A DNA stretch of 64,000 nt from Sphingorhabdus sp. 109 (GCF_902506555.1 NZ_LR732707.1:2503290-2567289), one strand, 5' to 3'; positions 1 through 8,762 are shown, counted from the first letter of the stretch. Numbers and translations: made by a program. Notes: a model not told the origin generated them from the letters alone.

Positions 1-7
1 TTACCCC

Positions 8-889
8 ATGCTTCGCAAAGGGATGGACCATGACCTCTATCCGGCAGCCAATATGTTCGAGCAGCCCGGAATCGCATGGCCCGACAGCAAACCGATAGCG
101 CTCATGGTCACCGTAGCTGTCGAATTCTTTCCGCTGACCCCCAATGACGGTCCGTTCAGAGCGGCCGGGCATATGGCGACGCCTTTTCCTGATTTGCGGA
201 CGTTCACCGCGCGCGACTACGGCAACCGGGTCGCGATATACCGGATAATGGATGCTCTGGCGGCCGCCGATATCGCCGCGACAGCGTTCGTCAGCAGCGC
301 GCTGATCGACCGCACGCCGCAGCTTGTCCAGGATATCCGGACAGCTGGCTGGGAAATCGCGGCGCATGGCAAAGACATGAACTCCATACATTATGGTGAC
401 ATGCCGCTGGATCTCGAACAGCACCAGATTGAGTCCTGTCTGGCGGCCTGGTCCGACTATGGTGTCACTCCGAAAGGCTGGATGTCTCCGGGCCGGGGAC
501 AGAGCGAAGACACGCTTGGCCTGCTCAAACGTGCCGGCATTGAATGGACCGCAGACTGGGGCAATGACGATATGCCCTATGCGATGAACGATGGTCCGGT
601 TGCCATGCCCTATACCGATGAGATGGAAGACCGGAAATGCATCACCATACTCGGCCAGAATGAAGAGGTGTGGTCCCGGCAGGTTGTGGGAGCGGCTGAT
701 CTTCTGGCAAAAGAAGCCCAGTCCTACGGCGGCCGTATTTTGCATCTGGCTCTGACACCCTATATAATCGGACAGCCGTTCCGGATCAAATTCTTGCGGG
801 ATCTACTAGCTGAATTGGCTGGGCGTGACGATATCTGGTCGGCGACCGCATCGGAAATCCATGGGTGCTGGCAGGGCCAGACTGCCTGA
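8..889 (+). CDS. Polysaccharide deacetylase-family protein, PuuE/allantoinase-like
   Basis: A 293-residue protein with the NodB/polysaccharide-deacetylase (CE4) fold. Visible features are the AAHGKDM stretch with H120 and H128 and the MSPGRGQSEDTLGLLKRAG segment, typical of the PuuE-like branch acting on cyclic amides or N-acyl groups rather than on chitin. The classical N-terminal TFDD motif is not seen; the equivalent strand reads VAVEFF. The ATG at 8 has only seven bases before it, so the true start may lie outside the window. Downstream is the convergent aldehyde dehydrogenase. The substrate is unknown; a cytoplasmic hydrolase of small amides is my best inference, since no signal peptide is visible. 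Confidence 0.8.
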   Translation: MLRKGMDHDLYPAANMFEQPGIAWPDSKPIALMVTVAVEFFPLTPNDGPFRAAGHMATPFPDLRTFTARDYGNRVAIYRIMDALAAADIAATAFVSSALIDRTPQLVQDIRTAGWEIAAHGKDMNSIHYGDMPLDLEQHQIESCLAAWSDYGVTPKGWMSPGRGQSEDTLGLLKRAGIEWTADWGNDDMPYAMNDGPVAMPYTDEMEDRKCITILGQNEEVWSRQVVGAADLLAKEAQSYGGRILHLALTPYIIGQPFRIKFLRDLLAELAGRDDIWSATASEIHGCWQGQTA

Positions 890-1063
890 CACGCAAGCTT
901 GTTGAGTCATCTGGGCACTGACGGGAAACCGGCACAGCAGCATAGTGGATTCCCGGGCTGAGAACCACGGCCCGTCGATGGCTTCGAGATTATCGGAGAA
1001 ACCGGCGGGCCGTCTCCTGGCTATTACCAGCGCTCGGGGCTGCCAGCTCTGGGCAATCGGGAC

Positions 1064-2557
1064 TCAACCCACTCGGAGCCCTTCGGGTACGCCGTCGAGT
1101 AGAACCGTTTTGGGCTCGAGGAAGGCCTTCAGACCCGCAACACCGCCTTCGCGACCGAGGCCTGATTTCTTGAATCCGCCAAAGCCGATGGTGAAGTCGT
1201 TTCTGGGGCCATTTTGCCCCATGGTACCGGTCCGTACACTGCGGGCAACATGATAGGCTTTTTCAAGATCGTTGGTGAAAACGGCACCGGAAAGACCAAA
1301 ATCGGAATCATTGGCGATCGCGATCGCCTCATCCAGATCATCATAAGGGATCACGCAGATGACCGGGCCAAAAATCTCTTCCTGCGCGATGCGCATGTCA
1401 TTGCTGACATTGGCAAAGATTGTCGGTTCCATGAAATAGCCCTTGTCGAGATGCGCTGGCCGCTTGCCCCCGCTCACGAGATTTGCTCCTTCGGCCACCC
1501 CGGCAGCGATCAGGCCTTCGATACGTTCAAGCTGGCGCTTCATAGCGACCGGGCCGATAACCGTATCTTCGTCAAAGGCGTGGCCTATTTTTACCGCTTC
1601 GGCGATATCCTTCATCTTGCCGACAAGTTCGTCATGCCGCTTCCGACTGACCAGTACGCGGGACAATAATGCACAATTCTGCCCCGCGATCGAACAGATA
1701 CCGTCGATCAACATCTTGGCCACCATATCAAGATCATAATCGTCAAGGACAATCGCCGGTGACTTGCCGCCAAGTTCCAGCGAGCATCTTGCGATGCGTT
1801 CGCCGCAGACCGAAGCAATCCGCTGCCCTGCGGCAACGCTGCCGGTAAAACTGACCTTGTCGACATCGGACCGGCGGACCAGATAATCGGAAATCTCGCG
1901 ATGTGCGCAGACCAGATTCAGCACACCGGCCGGCAGCCCGATCTCGTCAGCGCATTGGGCTATGATATAGGCTTCAAGCGGCGTTTCGGGGGCGGGCTTC
2001 ATGATGACGCTACATCCAGCCACCAACGCGGGACCGACCTTGTTGAGCATGGTGTTTATCGGCACATTCCATGGCGCGATCGCGGCGACCACACCAACGG
2101 GTTCATAAACGAGGAAGCCAGTACCTTCGCCTGCGATTTCGCGCTGTTCGACAAAATCCATATTCTCGGCAATTTCGATATACTGATCCATCGCATTGGT
2201 CAGAAAGGGGGCGAATATCCTGGCGACATTATAAGGCATGCCAATCTGATACGTCCAGCAGAGACCCAGTTCTTCGGTCCGCGCAACGATGGCAGCCGAA
2301 AGCTTGCGCACCCATTCATTGCGTTCCTCGACGGCCATCTTCGGCCAGGGCCCCTTGTCGAAAGCCTCGCGCGCCGCCGCAACAGCTTGGTCAATATCAT
2401 ATTCAGCAGCTTCGGCGACTTGGGCAATCACTTTTTCGCTATCGGGTGAAATGACCGAGATCATATTGTTCTGGCTAGGGTCGACCCATCTGCCGCCGAT
2501 ATAGAATTTGTCGATGGGAAGCGTTGCGAGATCGAGTTCTGGATGCTGATCACTCAT
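1064..2557 (-). CDS. NAD(P)-dependent aldehyde dehydrogenase
   Basis: A 497-residue aldehyde dehydrogenase that oxidises an aldehyde to an acid with NAD(P)+. Family landmarks are all present: PWN at about 162-164, the cofactor lysine in MKPAP near 187, FTGS at 237-240, the general-base glutamate E261 in LELGGKSP and the catalytic cysteine C295 in AGQNC. The start at 2557 follows an AGAAGGA ribosome-binding site; the frame stays open to 2653 but that extension lacks family character. It is transcribed leftward after the GntR regulator and GPH transporter genes, suggesting a role in catabolism of the transported compound. The specific aldehyde cannot be told. Confidence 0.93.
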   Translation of the reverse strand: MSDQHPELDLATLPIDKFYIGGRWVDPSQNNMISVISPDSEKVIAQVAEAAEYDIDQAVAAAREAFDKGPWPKMAVEERNEWVRKLSAAIVARTEELGLCWTYQIGMPYNVARIFAPFLTNAMDQYIEIAENMDFVEQREIAGEGTGFLVYEPVGVVAAIAPWNVPINTMLNKVGPALVAGCSVIMKPAPETPLEAYIIAQCADEIGLPAGVLNLVCAHREISDYLVRRSDVDKVSFTGSVAAGQRIASVCGERIARCSLELGGKSPAIVLDDYDLDMVAKMLIDGICSIAGQNCALLSRVLVSRKRHDELVGKMKDIAEAVKIGHAFDEDTVIGPVAMKRQLERIEGLIAAGVAEGANLVSGGKRPAHLDKGYFMEPTIFANVSNDMRIAQEEIFGPVICVIPYDDLDEAIAIANDSDFGLSGAVFTNDLEKAYHVARSVRTGTMGQNGPRNDFTIGFGGFKKSGLGREGGVAGLKAFLEPKTVLLDGVPEGLRVG

Positions 2558-2770
2558 GAATTTATCCTTCTGGAATCTGATCGGTAGGATCGGCGACAAG
2601 CGCAGATGAAGCAGGGTTTTCTGCGGGTCAGACCGGTTTTCAGCCTGTCCCAATCACGATATTTCTGAAGACTGGCCGGCGAAGACACAAGCACCGTTGA
2701 CCGCTATTTTCACTCTATCCGCTCGACGGACAAATGGGCCAAAATATCCCGGTACGCGGATCCGGAATGC

Positions 2771-3559
2771 CTAATCGTTAGCCTCTGAAGCCGGCAGAAC
2801 CAGCGTATATTCATAGCGGTCAGGTCTGAAGTACATGGTTGTATGCTGCACTGGCAGCAATTCTGCTGTCTTGAACACGCGCACCGCTCTCAATACCGGC
2901 TGACCTGGCTCAAGGCCGAGATTCGCAGCCACGATCTCATCAGCCGAAGCGGCGTTCATTCTCTGATACGCTTCGAGCGGTGGGAAGCCGGCATTGGTCA
3001 GGAGCTGCAGCAGCGACGTTTTTTCCGCACCCCTGTCCGGGAACCGTTCTGCCACTTTGGTAGGGATATAGGAGACTGAATAGACATAAGGCTCGCCATC
3101 AACCAATCTTCGGCGCAAGATTTGCAGTGCCGGCACGTCCGGTTCAAGATCGAGGTCATCCGCCACCTTTGACGGCGGTACCGCTTCTTCTTCCGACAGC
3201 AATTCGACATCGGTCGTGTTCTCGACGTCGTGCAAATTTTTCATCATTTCACCAAAATCGGCGCGCATGATGCCTTTCGATTTCTGGGCTTTCACGATAG
3301 TGCCCCGTCCGCGATGGCGGGCAATCAACCCCTCCGCCGCAAGTTCGGACAATGCCCGCTTGATTGTGATCCGCGAGACGCCCAATTTTTCGCACAAGGC
3401 TGTTTCGGTAGGAAACTGGTCACCATGTACGAACTCGCCCGACGCAATCCAGCTTCGCATCACCGTATAGGCCTGATGATACAGCGGAACCGGCAAAGCG
3501 GCGTCCAGCTTCTGGTCGCTTTGATTTGCCTTGCCATTCTGGCTGGCGATTGACGACAT
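2771..3559 (-). CDS. GntR-family regulator with UTRA effector domain (HutC-like)
   Basis: A 262-residue transcription regulator. Residues from about 25 to 95 form the GntR winged helix (PLYHQAYTVMRSWI, FPTETALCEKLGVSRITIKRAL, GRGTIV); the rest matches the UTRA ligand-binding domain of HutC/FarR-type regulators (LQILRRRLVDGEPYVY and the C-terminal QHTTMYFRPDRYEY). It lies between the aldehyde dehydrogenase and the GPH transporter, all leftward, so it probably controls these genes in response to a pathway intermediate. A 10-bp palindrome, AGCTATAGCT (3597-3606), 38 bp upstream of the start codon could be its own operator. The effector is unknown. Confidence 0.92.
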   Translation of the reverse strand: MSSIASQNGKANQSDQKLDAALPVPLYHQAYTVMRSWIASGEFVHGDQFPTETALCEKLGVSRITIKRALSELAAEGLIARHRGRGTIVKAQKSKGIMRADFGEMMKNLHDVENTTDVELLSEEEAVPPSKVADDLDLEPDVPALQILRRRLVDGEPYVYSVSYIPTKVAERFPDRGAEKTSLLQLLTNAGFPPLEAYQRMNAASADEIVAANLGLEPGQPVLRAVRVFKTAELLPVQHTTMYFRPDRYEYTLVLPASEAND

Positions 3560-3596
3560 TCGCGATGACCTCGGGGATCGTGAAACAATGTGGCAG

Positions 3597-3606
3597 AGCT
3601 ATAGCT
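3597..3606. promoter_or_regulatory. Perfect 10-bp palindrome upstream of the GntR/UTRA gene
   Basis: AGCTATAGCT is a perfect palindrome in the 114-bp gap between the GPH transporter stop and the GntR start. GntR/UTRA regulators often bind short palindromes near their own promoters, so an autoregulatory operator is possible. The assignment rests on position only; I found no second copy near the aldehyde dehydrogenase or the transporter. Confidence 0.25.
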
Positions 3607-3673
3607 GCTGATGCCGGCAAGTGCTATCGCAAAACCGGATTCTGCTGATGAGCAGGCAACGGTGTCGGGCCCT

Positions 3674-5026
3674 TTATATCTGCTGGGCCTTGTCTGGAGT
3701 CTGGGCAATTTTCTGCTCATTCAGATCATAGAATAATAGTCCTACAAACATCGCCAGACTGCACAATCCGGGAATCCACGCCATACCGAGCGTGATAGCG
3801 AACAATGCGGATTCGGGCTGGGCCGCGTCCCTCGGAAGGCTGTTGTCAAATCCGTAGACAGATAGCAGGCCACCGATCAGCAGCGGTCCGGCGGCGTACA
3901 TTGTTTTTTCCAGAAAGCTGAATGCGGCGGAGGCCACGCCTTCCCGGTTCATACCGCTCAGTCTCCGGTCATATTCAATCACGTCCAGGACCATGGATTG
4001 CCCGCAGATCACGATACCGCTGATCGTTCCGCCAAGGGCTGCCGCGCGCAGATACAGCAACCAGTCGGGTTCAGCGGGTGTCGCCAGCGCCCAGCTTAGA
4101 AAGGCCAGGGATTGCAACACAAGTCCAAACATGAAGATTTCTTTTTTGCCAAAGCGATTGATCAACATCACCCATGGCCGGATGCTCAGGAGAGAGGCCG
4201 ACATATAGGCGATACCGAACGGGAACAGTGCTTGTTCTCCCTTCTGCAGAACCTGCACGAAGAAGAAAAATGTGGAGGTTCCGCCGGCTGCAAGCTGCAG
4301 GAATTGGACGATTTTCACTCCACCCAGAACCATGAAGGGTTTGTTGACCAGAAAGAAGCGGACCTGATCTTTCAACGGCACTTTGACCGCTTTCAGATTG
4401 TTGACGAAACGCGCCTTGCGGGTCCCGACCACGCAGGTCATCATGGCAAAAAATGCGATGGCCGCCAGAAACCAGCCAACCGTTGAATAGGCAGCTTCAT
4501 CGCCGCCGAGCCGCCCGGCGATCAGTCCGGCGATAGCCGTTCCGGTAAAAGTTCCGAGAACCAGAAACAGAGCGCGATAGGACATGATCGTAGACCGCTC
4601 GGAATAGCTGTCGGTCATTTCCGCCGGCATCGCGAGATAAGGGACGTTGAACGTCGTCAGCGCCAGCGCGAAAAAGAGCAGCAGAAACTCCACATATGCG
4701 GCCTGGGCGAAACTGCTTTCAAACGACGGCAGATTGAACAGCATTACCATCGAGGCCGCGCACAGGAAGCTTGATCCGAATAGATAGGGTCGACGGCGTC
4801 CCCAGCGGGTATTGGTGCGGTCACTAATCCAGCCCATGACCGGGTCGGAAACAACGTCAAAGATTTTGGACGCAAAGATCAGCGCCCCGGCAAGCGCCGG
4901 TGCCATGCCGATGATGCCGACGAGAAAAAACAGATACAGGCTGGTGAGACTGTTGATCATCATAACCGTGCCCAATGTGCCGAAGCCCCAGGACAGATGG
5001 ATCGTATTGGGCAGAAACTTTTTGAT
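3674..5026 (-). CDS. GPH-family (MelB-like) sugar/organic-acid cation symporter, MFS superfamily
   Basis: A 12-helix carrier of the glycoside-pentoside-hexuronide type. Diagnostic stretches are FASKIFDVVSDPVMGWISDRTNTRWGRRRP-like sequence after helix 2 and VIEYDRRLSGMNREG in the C-terminal half. Family alignment needs the segment KKFLPNTIHLSWGFGTLG before the first in-frame TTG (4975), but between that TTG and the upstream stop at 5129-5131 there is no ATG, GTG or TTG. An AAGGAG box sits seven bases before an ATC codon whose first base is 5026, so I give the extended frame (450 residues). If only standard starts are allowed the gene is 3674-4975 and loses half of helix 1. Substrate unknown. 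Confidence 0.82.
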   Translation of the reverse strand: MKKFLPNTIHLSWGFGTLGTVMMINSLTSLYLFFLVGIIGMAPALAGALIFASKIFDVVSDPVMGWISDRTNTRWGRRRPYLFGSSFLCAASMVMLFNLPSFESSFAQAAYVEFLLLFFALALTTFNVPYLAMPAEMTDSYSERSTIMSYRALFLVLGTFTGTAIAGLIAGRLGGDEAAYSTVGWFLAAIAFFAMMTCVVGTRKARFVNNLKAVKVPLKDQVRFFLVNKPFMVLGGVKIVQFLQLAAGGTSTFFFFVQVLQKGEQALFPFGIAYMSASLLSIRPWVMLINRFGKKEIFMFGLVLQSLAFLSWALATPAEPDWLLYLRAAALGGTISGIVICGQSMVLDVIEYDRRLSGMNREGVASAAFSFLEKTMYAAGPLLIGGLLSVYGFDNSLPRDAAQPESALFAITLGMAWIPGLCSLAMFVGLLFYDLNEQKIAQTPDKAQQI

Positions 5027-5118
5027 CGGGGGTCTCCTTGATATGCCACCAGCTGGTGTTCGACAGCAGAGCTTGGTCCGGACAGCGGGTCGACATGCAA
5101 TTCTGTGGCGGCACAGTG

Positions 5119-5155
5119 CAATGCCGGATCATTCAGAACAAATGATCCGGCATTG
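5119..5155. terminator. Perfect 15-bp intergenic hairpin
   Basis: Positions 5119-5133 and 5141-5155 are exact reverse complements with a 7-base loop. The hairpin lies between the stop of the methyltransferase-fold gene (5223) and the GPH transporter start, both leftward. There is no clear T-run on either side, so it may be an mRNA-stabilising or rho-assisted structure rather than a classical intrinsic terminator. Confidence 0.6.
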
Positions 5156-5222
5156 TTTCAACATTCTCTCTATCCTTAACTCTTTGGGCCGGGACGCCCG
5201 GAGCAATCCTGTCCTGAAAAGG

Positions 5223-6422
5223 TCAGGCGGGCTTCATGGCCTTGATCGATCCCGTGCCCCAAACCGCTGGAGGAAGGGATTCGTCAACAACAAAGCCGGC
5301 CTTGCGGATCAGGTCACCAAAATCGCGGGACTCGAAGTCAGCGCGCCAGACTTCATTGTTGATCGCCCGATCATTGAATGCCCAGAATTTCGTGCTGACG
5401 GTTTTCTTGGGTGCCTGTTTCCCGGTCGGGTGATCAATCGGATAGAAAATACCGCCGGGCCGCAAGATGCGGAATGCTTCCTTGATAATCTCGTCGGTGG
5501 CTGCAGCATCCACTTCGTGATGCAGAATGTTGGAGGCAATCACGTCGAAATGATTGTCCGGGAACCCCGTTGCTTCGGCGGACCGCTGCGCAAAGAAGCA
5601 ATCAATTCCCAGATCGACAGCCCGCTTGTGCGAGAAACGCACCATCGGGCCGGCAATGTCAATGCCGGAAACCTTGGCCTCGGGGAAACGGTTTTTCAGA
5701 CCATAAGCGAGGCGACCGGTGCCGCAACCCATATCCAGCGCCCGCTCGACTTTACCGTCATCCGGAAGCGGCACGGCTGCTGCCATCAGGGCTATCCGTT
5801 CATCCTGAATGTTACTGCCAAACAAGGCTTCATAGAGAATATTACCATAATGGTAGTTTACATAGCCGGCCAGGGGATTGCCGACGTAACCACCTTTCTG
5901 AAGATGAATCTCGTGCTTGGCATATTCAGGCATGTGCATATCGGGGTTGAGTTCGATACGGTTGGGATATTTGGCTTCCGCCGCTTCCATTTCGGCGAAA
6001 TATTGTTCGGATGCCCGGCCCAGCGATTCCTCAAGCCCCCCCAGCATCAACTCCTGATTGCTGAGCCACGTGCGCATGCGCAAGGCCATCAGGGGGTCGG
6101 AGCGAATGTCATCAAGAAGCGGAATCAGATCCACATTCGTATTGGGGTCAATACCTTTCTCGGCGAGAATGGCGTGCAAACGCTTGGTCGACTGTTTTTC
6201 GAAATCGTTGAGCGACCAGGCGAGAAAACCGGCGTGAAAGTCCATCTGTCCCGCAACATCGGCGTTTGGCAACAATTCATCATAGTCCAGCGGCGGTTTG
6301 CCTGTCTTGGCCTCTGCGGCGGGCTTTGTCGAAGCGGAAGCAACAGCCCTGCTGCCACCGAAAAGCCATGCAAAAGTAGAGCTGAATGCAGCTCCTGCGA
6401 ATAAAGTCCGGCGATCAATCAT
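5223..6422 (-). CDS. Class I SAM-dependent methyltransferase-fold protein with Tat-like signal peptide
   Basis: A 399-residue protein. Residues 1-30 look like an export signal with twin arginines (MIDRRTLFAGAAF, then a hydrophobic run ending AVASA). Residues 40-215 are a helical region I do not recognise. Residues 227-236 carry the SAM-binding motif I (ALDMGCGTGR), followed by an acidic motif II (VSGIDIAG) and a post-motif FRILRPGG. It begins 3 bp after the stop of the 118-residue gene upstream, implying coupled translation. A methyltransferase with an export signal is odd because SAM is made in the cytoplasm; either the N-terminus is not cleaved or exported, or the domain has another role. 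Confidence 0.8.
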   Translation of the reverse strand: MIDRRTLFAGAAFSSTFAWLFGGSRAVASASTKPAAEAKTGKPPLDYDELLPNADVAGQMDFHAGFLAWSLNDFEKQSTKRLHAILAEKGIDPNTNVDLIPLLDDIRSDPLMALRMRTWLSNQELMLGGLEESLGRASEQYFAEMEAAEAKYPNRIELNPDMHMPEYAKHEIHLQKGGYVGNPLAGYVNYHYGNILYEALFGSNIQDERIALMAAAVPLPDDGKVERALDMGCGTGRLAYGLKNRFPEAKVSGIDIAGPMVRFSHKRAVDLGIDCFFAQRSAEATGFPDNHFDVIASNILHHEVDAAATDEIIKEAFRILRPGGIFYPIDHPTGKQAPKKTVSTKFWAFNDRAINNEVWRADFESRDFGDLIRKAGFVVDESLPPAVWGTGSIKAMKPA

Positions 6423-6425
6423 GAT

Positions 6426-6782
6426 TCAGCCTCCCTGCCGCAGGCTGTCCATACCCGCACCATATTGTGTCCTTGCCTCGCCGGTCTTCTCAAGCGATCC
6501 GTAAACGCGCTTGATGAACTGGTCGCGCTGCGCCCGCCAGGCTTTCTCTTCTTCAGCCGTCGGCTGATATTGATTCACCTTCTCAAGCGAGATACCCTGA
6601 CTGGTAAGAACGGATTCCAGCACTTTTATCCGCCGCTGCGCACTCCAGACCTCAGAGCCCATGGCGACAATGGATGACACCAGCGCATCGATCGCAGGAT
6701 GGTCAAAAAATGCCGCCTTTTCGACGTCATAGGACAAAAAGTCCGTTGTATATGTCTCGTGCTTGCCGTTCTTCGATACCAT
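6426..6782 (-). CDS. Small helical protein, paralogue of the 107-residue gene at 8169-8492
   Basis: A 118-residue protein with no signal peptide or membrane segment. The central part (AFFDHPAIDALVSSIVAMGSEV) aligns without gaps to YFFDDPSVDKVLAMVMALTGEV in the product of 8169-8492, and both continue into a charged helical C-terminus rich in E, R and Q. A GGAG box lies 8 bases before the ATG. It is immediately upstream of the exported methyltransferase-fold protein and probably co-translated with it. I do not recognise the family; a small partner or structural subunit is plausible, but no function should be assigned. Confidence 0.75.
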   Translation of the reverse strand: MVSKNGKHETYTTDFLSYDVEKAAFFDHPAIDALVSSIVAMGSEVWSAQRRIKVLESVLTSQGISLEKVNQYQPTAEEEKAWRAQRDQFIKRVYGSLEKTGEARTQYGAGMDSLRQGG

Positions 6783-6980
6783 GATGCTGCTCCATTAGAC
6801 GAAAATTATTCATAAGATCAGTTGCACACACGCTATTCAACGCAGTGCTGCAGTGTCCAATATTTCATGCCTATCAAACCATCGACAAAACCGCTTGCGT
6901 GCCGTGGTCGGGCACCGCCAGACGATCATGGATCCATCACAAGGTCCATCGCTTTGACCGGAAAAGATAATCTGCTCCGC

Positions 6981-7922
6981 CTATGGCATGCCTTCAAAAG
7001 CTGTCGATTCCAGCTCGAAATACTCCCTGAACTCGGCGAGGGCGGCAATAACTTTTGCCAGTGCGGGTTCTTCGATAAACGCCTGATCCTCTTCCATCAC
7101 CGGTCCAGCGAGAATGGCCAGCTCGAGCGGGTCAGCCGGCGCCGGGAGGGGGAAAACTGTCGTACCTGTGGGTATTGCCAAAATGCCGACGACGTGGCTG
7201 GGCGCAATGCCTATCAGCCCGTTTCTGCGGACAGCCTGAAGCATGGTCAGCCAGCAGTCGGTTTCGAGGGCAACATCATAATCCTTGCAATGCTCTTCGA
7301 GACAGGCATCGATAATCGGACGGCTGGGTACATTTTTTGTCGGCAGGCACAATTGTCCCGAAGAAAGCTCCGACCAGGACAGGCGCGACGGCAGCACCGT
7401 GTCGCTTTCACCATATTTGAAAGCCACATAGGTTTCGGGGGCCAGGGGGAAGGTACGGATATCCAGATCATCGACAGTCGACAAATAGGTAATGCCCAGA
7501 TTCAGATTGGCATGGGAAACACCGCGCGCCACTTCGGTGGCGGACAACGTCTGGATTTCAGCCGAAACCGGCACATCCTTGAGGCGCAAGAACGACAATA
7601 GCAGAGACGCCAGGGGCGAAGCCGATGGCACGATGCCGACCGAAATAGAACCCTCGCCGGCCTGCCTGATTCTGGAAAAGTCACGCTTCAGGGCATCACA
7701 ATCTTCCAGCACGCTGGTCGCCCATTCCTCGACCCGGTCGCCAAAACGCGTCAGCCCGCGAAAGCGATGGTCGCGGACCACCAGTGGCACGCCAAATTCA
7801 TCTTCAAGTTGCCGGATTCGAGCGGAAAGCGTCGGTTGCGTTACAAAGCAGATGTCCGCCGCGCGGGCAAAATGATGTTCTTTCGCTAAGGTAACGAAAT
7901 ATTTCAGTTGACGCAGATCCAA
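6981..7922 (-). CDS. LysR-family transcriptional regulator
   Basis: A 313-residue LysR-type regulator. Residues 1-60 form the winged helix (LRQLKYFVTLAKEHHFARAAD, VTQPTLSARIRQLEDEFG), followed by a linker helix and a periplasmic-binding-protein-like effector domain (SISVGIVPSASPLASLL). The family N-terminus MDLRQL fits a TTG start at 7922, preceded by a GGAGAG box. It sits between the two paralogous small-protein genes, all leftward, with about 200 bp to the next gene on each side. It likely controls one or both small-protein transcription units. The effector is unknown. Confidence 0.92.
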   Translation of the reverse strand: MDLRQLKYFVTLAKEHHFARAADICFVTQPTLSARIRQLEDEFGVPLVVRDHRFRGLTRFGDRVEEWATSVLEDCDALKRDFSRIRQAGEGSISVGIVPSASPLASLLLSFLRLKDVPVSAEIQTLSATEVARGVSHANLNLGITYLSTVDDLDIRTFPLAPETYVAFKYGESDTVLPSRLSWSELSSGQLCLPTKNVPSRPIIDACLEEHCKDYDVALETDCWLTMLQAVRRNGLIGIAPSHVVGILAIPTGTTVFPLPAPADPLELAILAGPVMEEDQAFIEEPALAKVIAALAEFREYFELESTAFEGMP

Positions 7923-8168
7923 TATGGCTCTCCCGGAATATCAGCAGACACTATCTTTCCTATCAGGATATGCGCCGTTATGCCAGACGATCGCCGGAAT
8001 ATCTCCATCGGAATCGCGCGAACGATCCTGCCCGCGCAGGCCGCGAGCCTATAGCCCTTCGTCCTGCGTGGAATACGGGACGAACGTTGATTGACTGGCA
8101 ATATGATCGCCCGGGTTCAGATCGGTCGAACGGTTGAGATGCATATCCGTCACGGCAGGAGAGACGAG

Positions 8169-8492
8169 CTAACTGTCAGTCGAGGTGTCGCGCTTCAGAC
8201 GCTCAAGCTCTTCCGTTACAATTCTCATCACACGGCCGAGATATTCTCCCCGCCGCTGGTCGCGCTCTTGCTCGACCTCTTCGGTAATCTCGAAAGATTC
8301 GACATTCTCGGGAGTTGGCCAGATTTTCGCCTTGGCCAGTTTTTCATGGGTATCGAGACGGTCGGACAGAACGGAGACCTCTCCGGTCAGGGCCATCACC
8401 ATCGCCAAGACTTTATCGACGCTCGGGTCATCAAAGAAATATGGTCGACGCCCCTTGGCAACCTTCGGCCGTTCCATGGATTCTACAGACAT
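8169..8492 (-). CDS. Small helical protein, paralogue of the 118-residue gene at 6426-6782
   Basis: A 107-residue protein with an excellent ribosome-binding site (AAGGAGATAAACAA before the ATG). The region RRPYFFDDPSVDKVLAMV and the following helix match the 118-residue product on the other side of the LysR gene. The C-terminus is a charged helix (RRGEYLGRVMRIVTEELERL), possibly a coiled coil. It has no membrane segment or signal peptide and stands alone, with about 250 bp free on both sides. The function is unknown; the paired arrangement suggests the two small proteins may form a heteromer or be alternative partners of one enzyme. Confidence 0.72.
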   Translation of the reverse strand: MSVESMERPKVAKGRRPYFFDDPSVDKVLAMVMALTGEVSVLSDRLDTHEKLAKAKIWPTPENVESFEITEEVEQERDQRRGEYLGRVMRIVTEELERLKRDTSTDS

Positions 8493-8762
8493 TTGTTTAT
8501 CTCCTTGATAGGCCCAAATCGTAAGCAGGCCGCAACTTGCAATATGGCTATAGTTCTACTTGCATCCCCTGAGTGTAACAACCCGAACATTGCTAGATTG
8601 ATTCTATGGGTTGATTAGCTATCTCTATCGAACAGCGAAATAATCGGCAGAATATAGGGATTTTCCACAAGACAACGCGTCGCTTGCCACCAGCAGAGCT
8701 ATCCCTCGACCGACGCGCTTGTCTGACCATCTTTGCAAACCGATGCCGTAACGTACCTGCAC

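Noticed and set aside
967-1013. 8-bp inverted repeat (967-974 and 1006-1013) between the deacetylase and aldehyde dehydrogenase genes
   Set aside because: The 31-base loop and missing T-run make it weak as a terminator; arms this short are expected by chance in GC-rich DNA.
4812-6404. A 530-codon open frame on the + strand opposite the methyltransferase-fold and GPH transporter genes
   Set aside because: Composition is that of a shadow frame (rich in His, Arg, Gln), and both opposing genes have clear domains and ribosome-binding sites.
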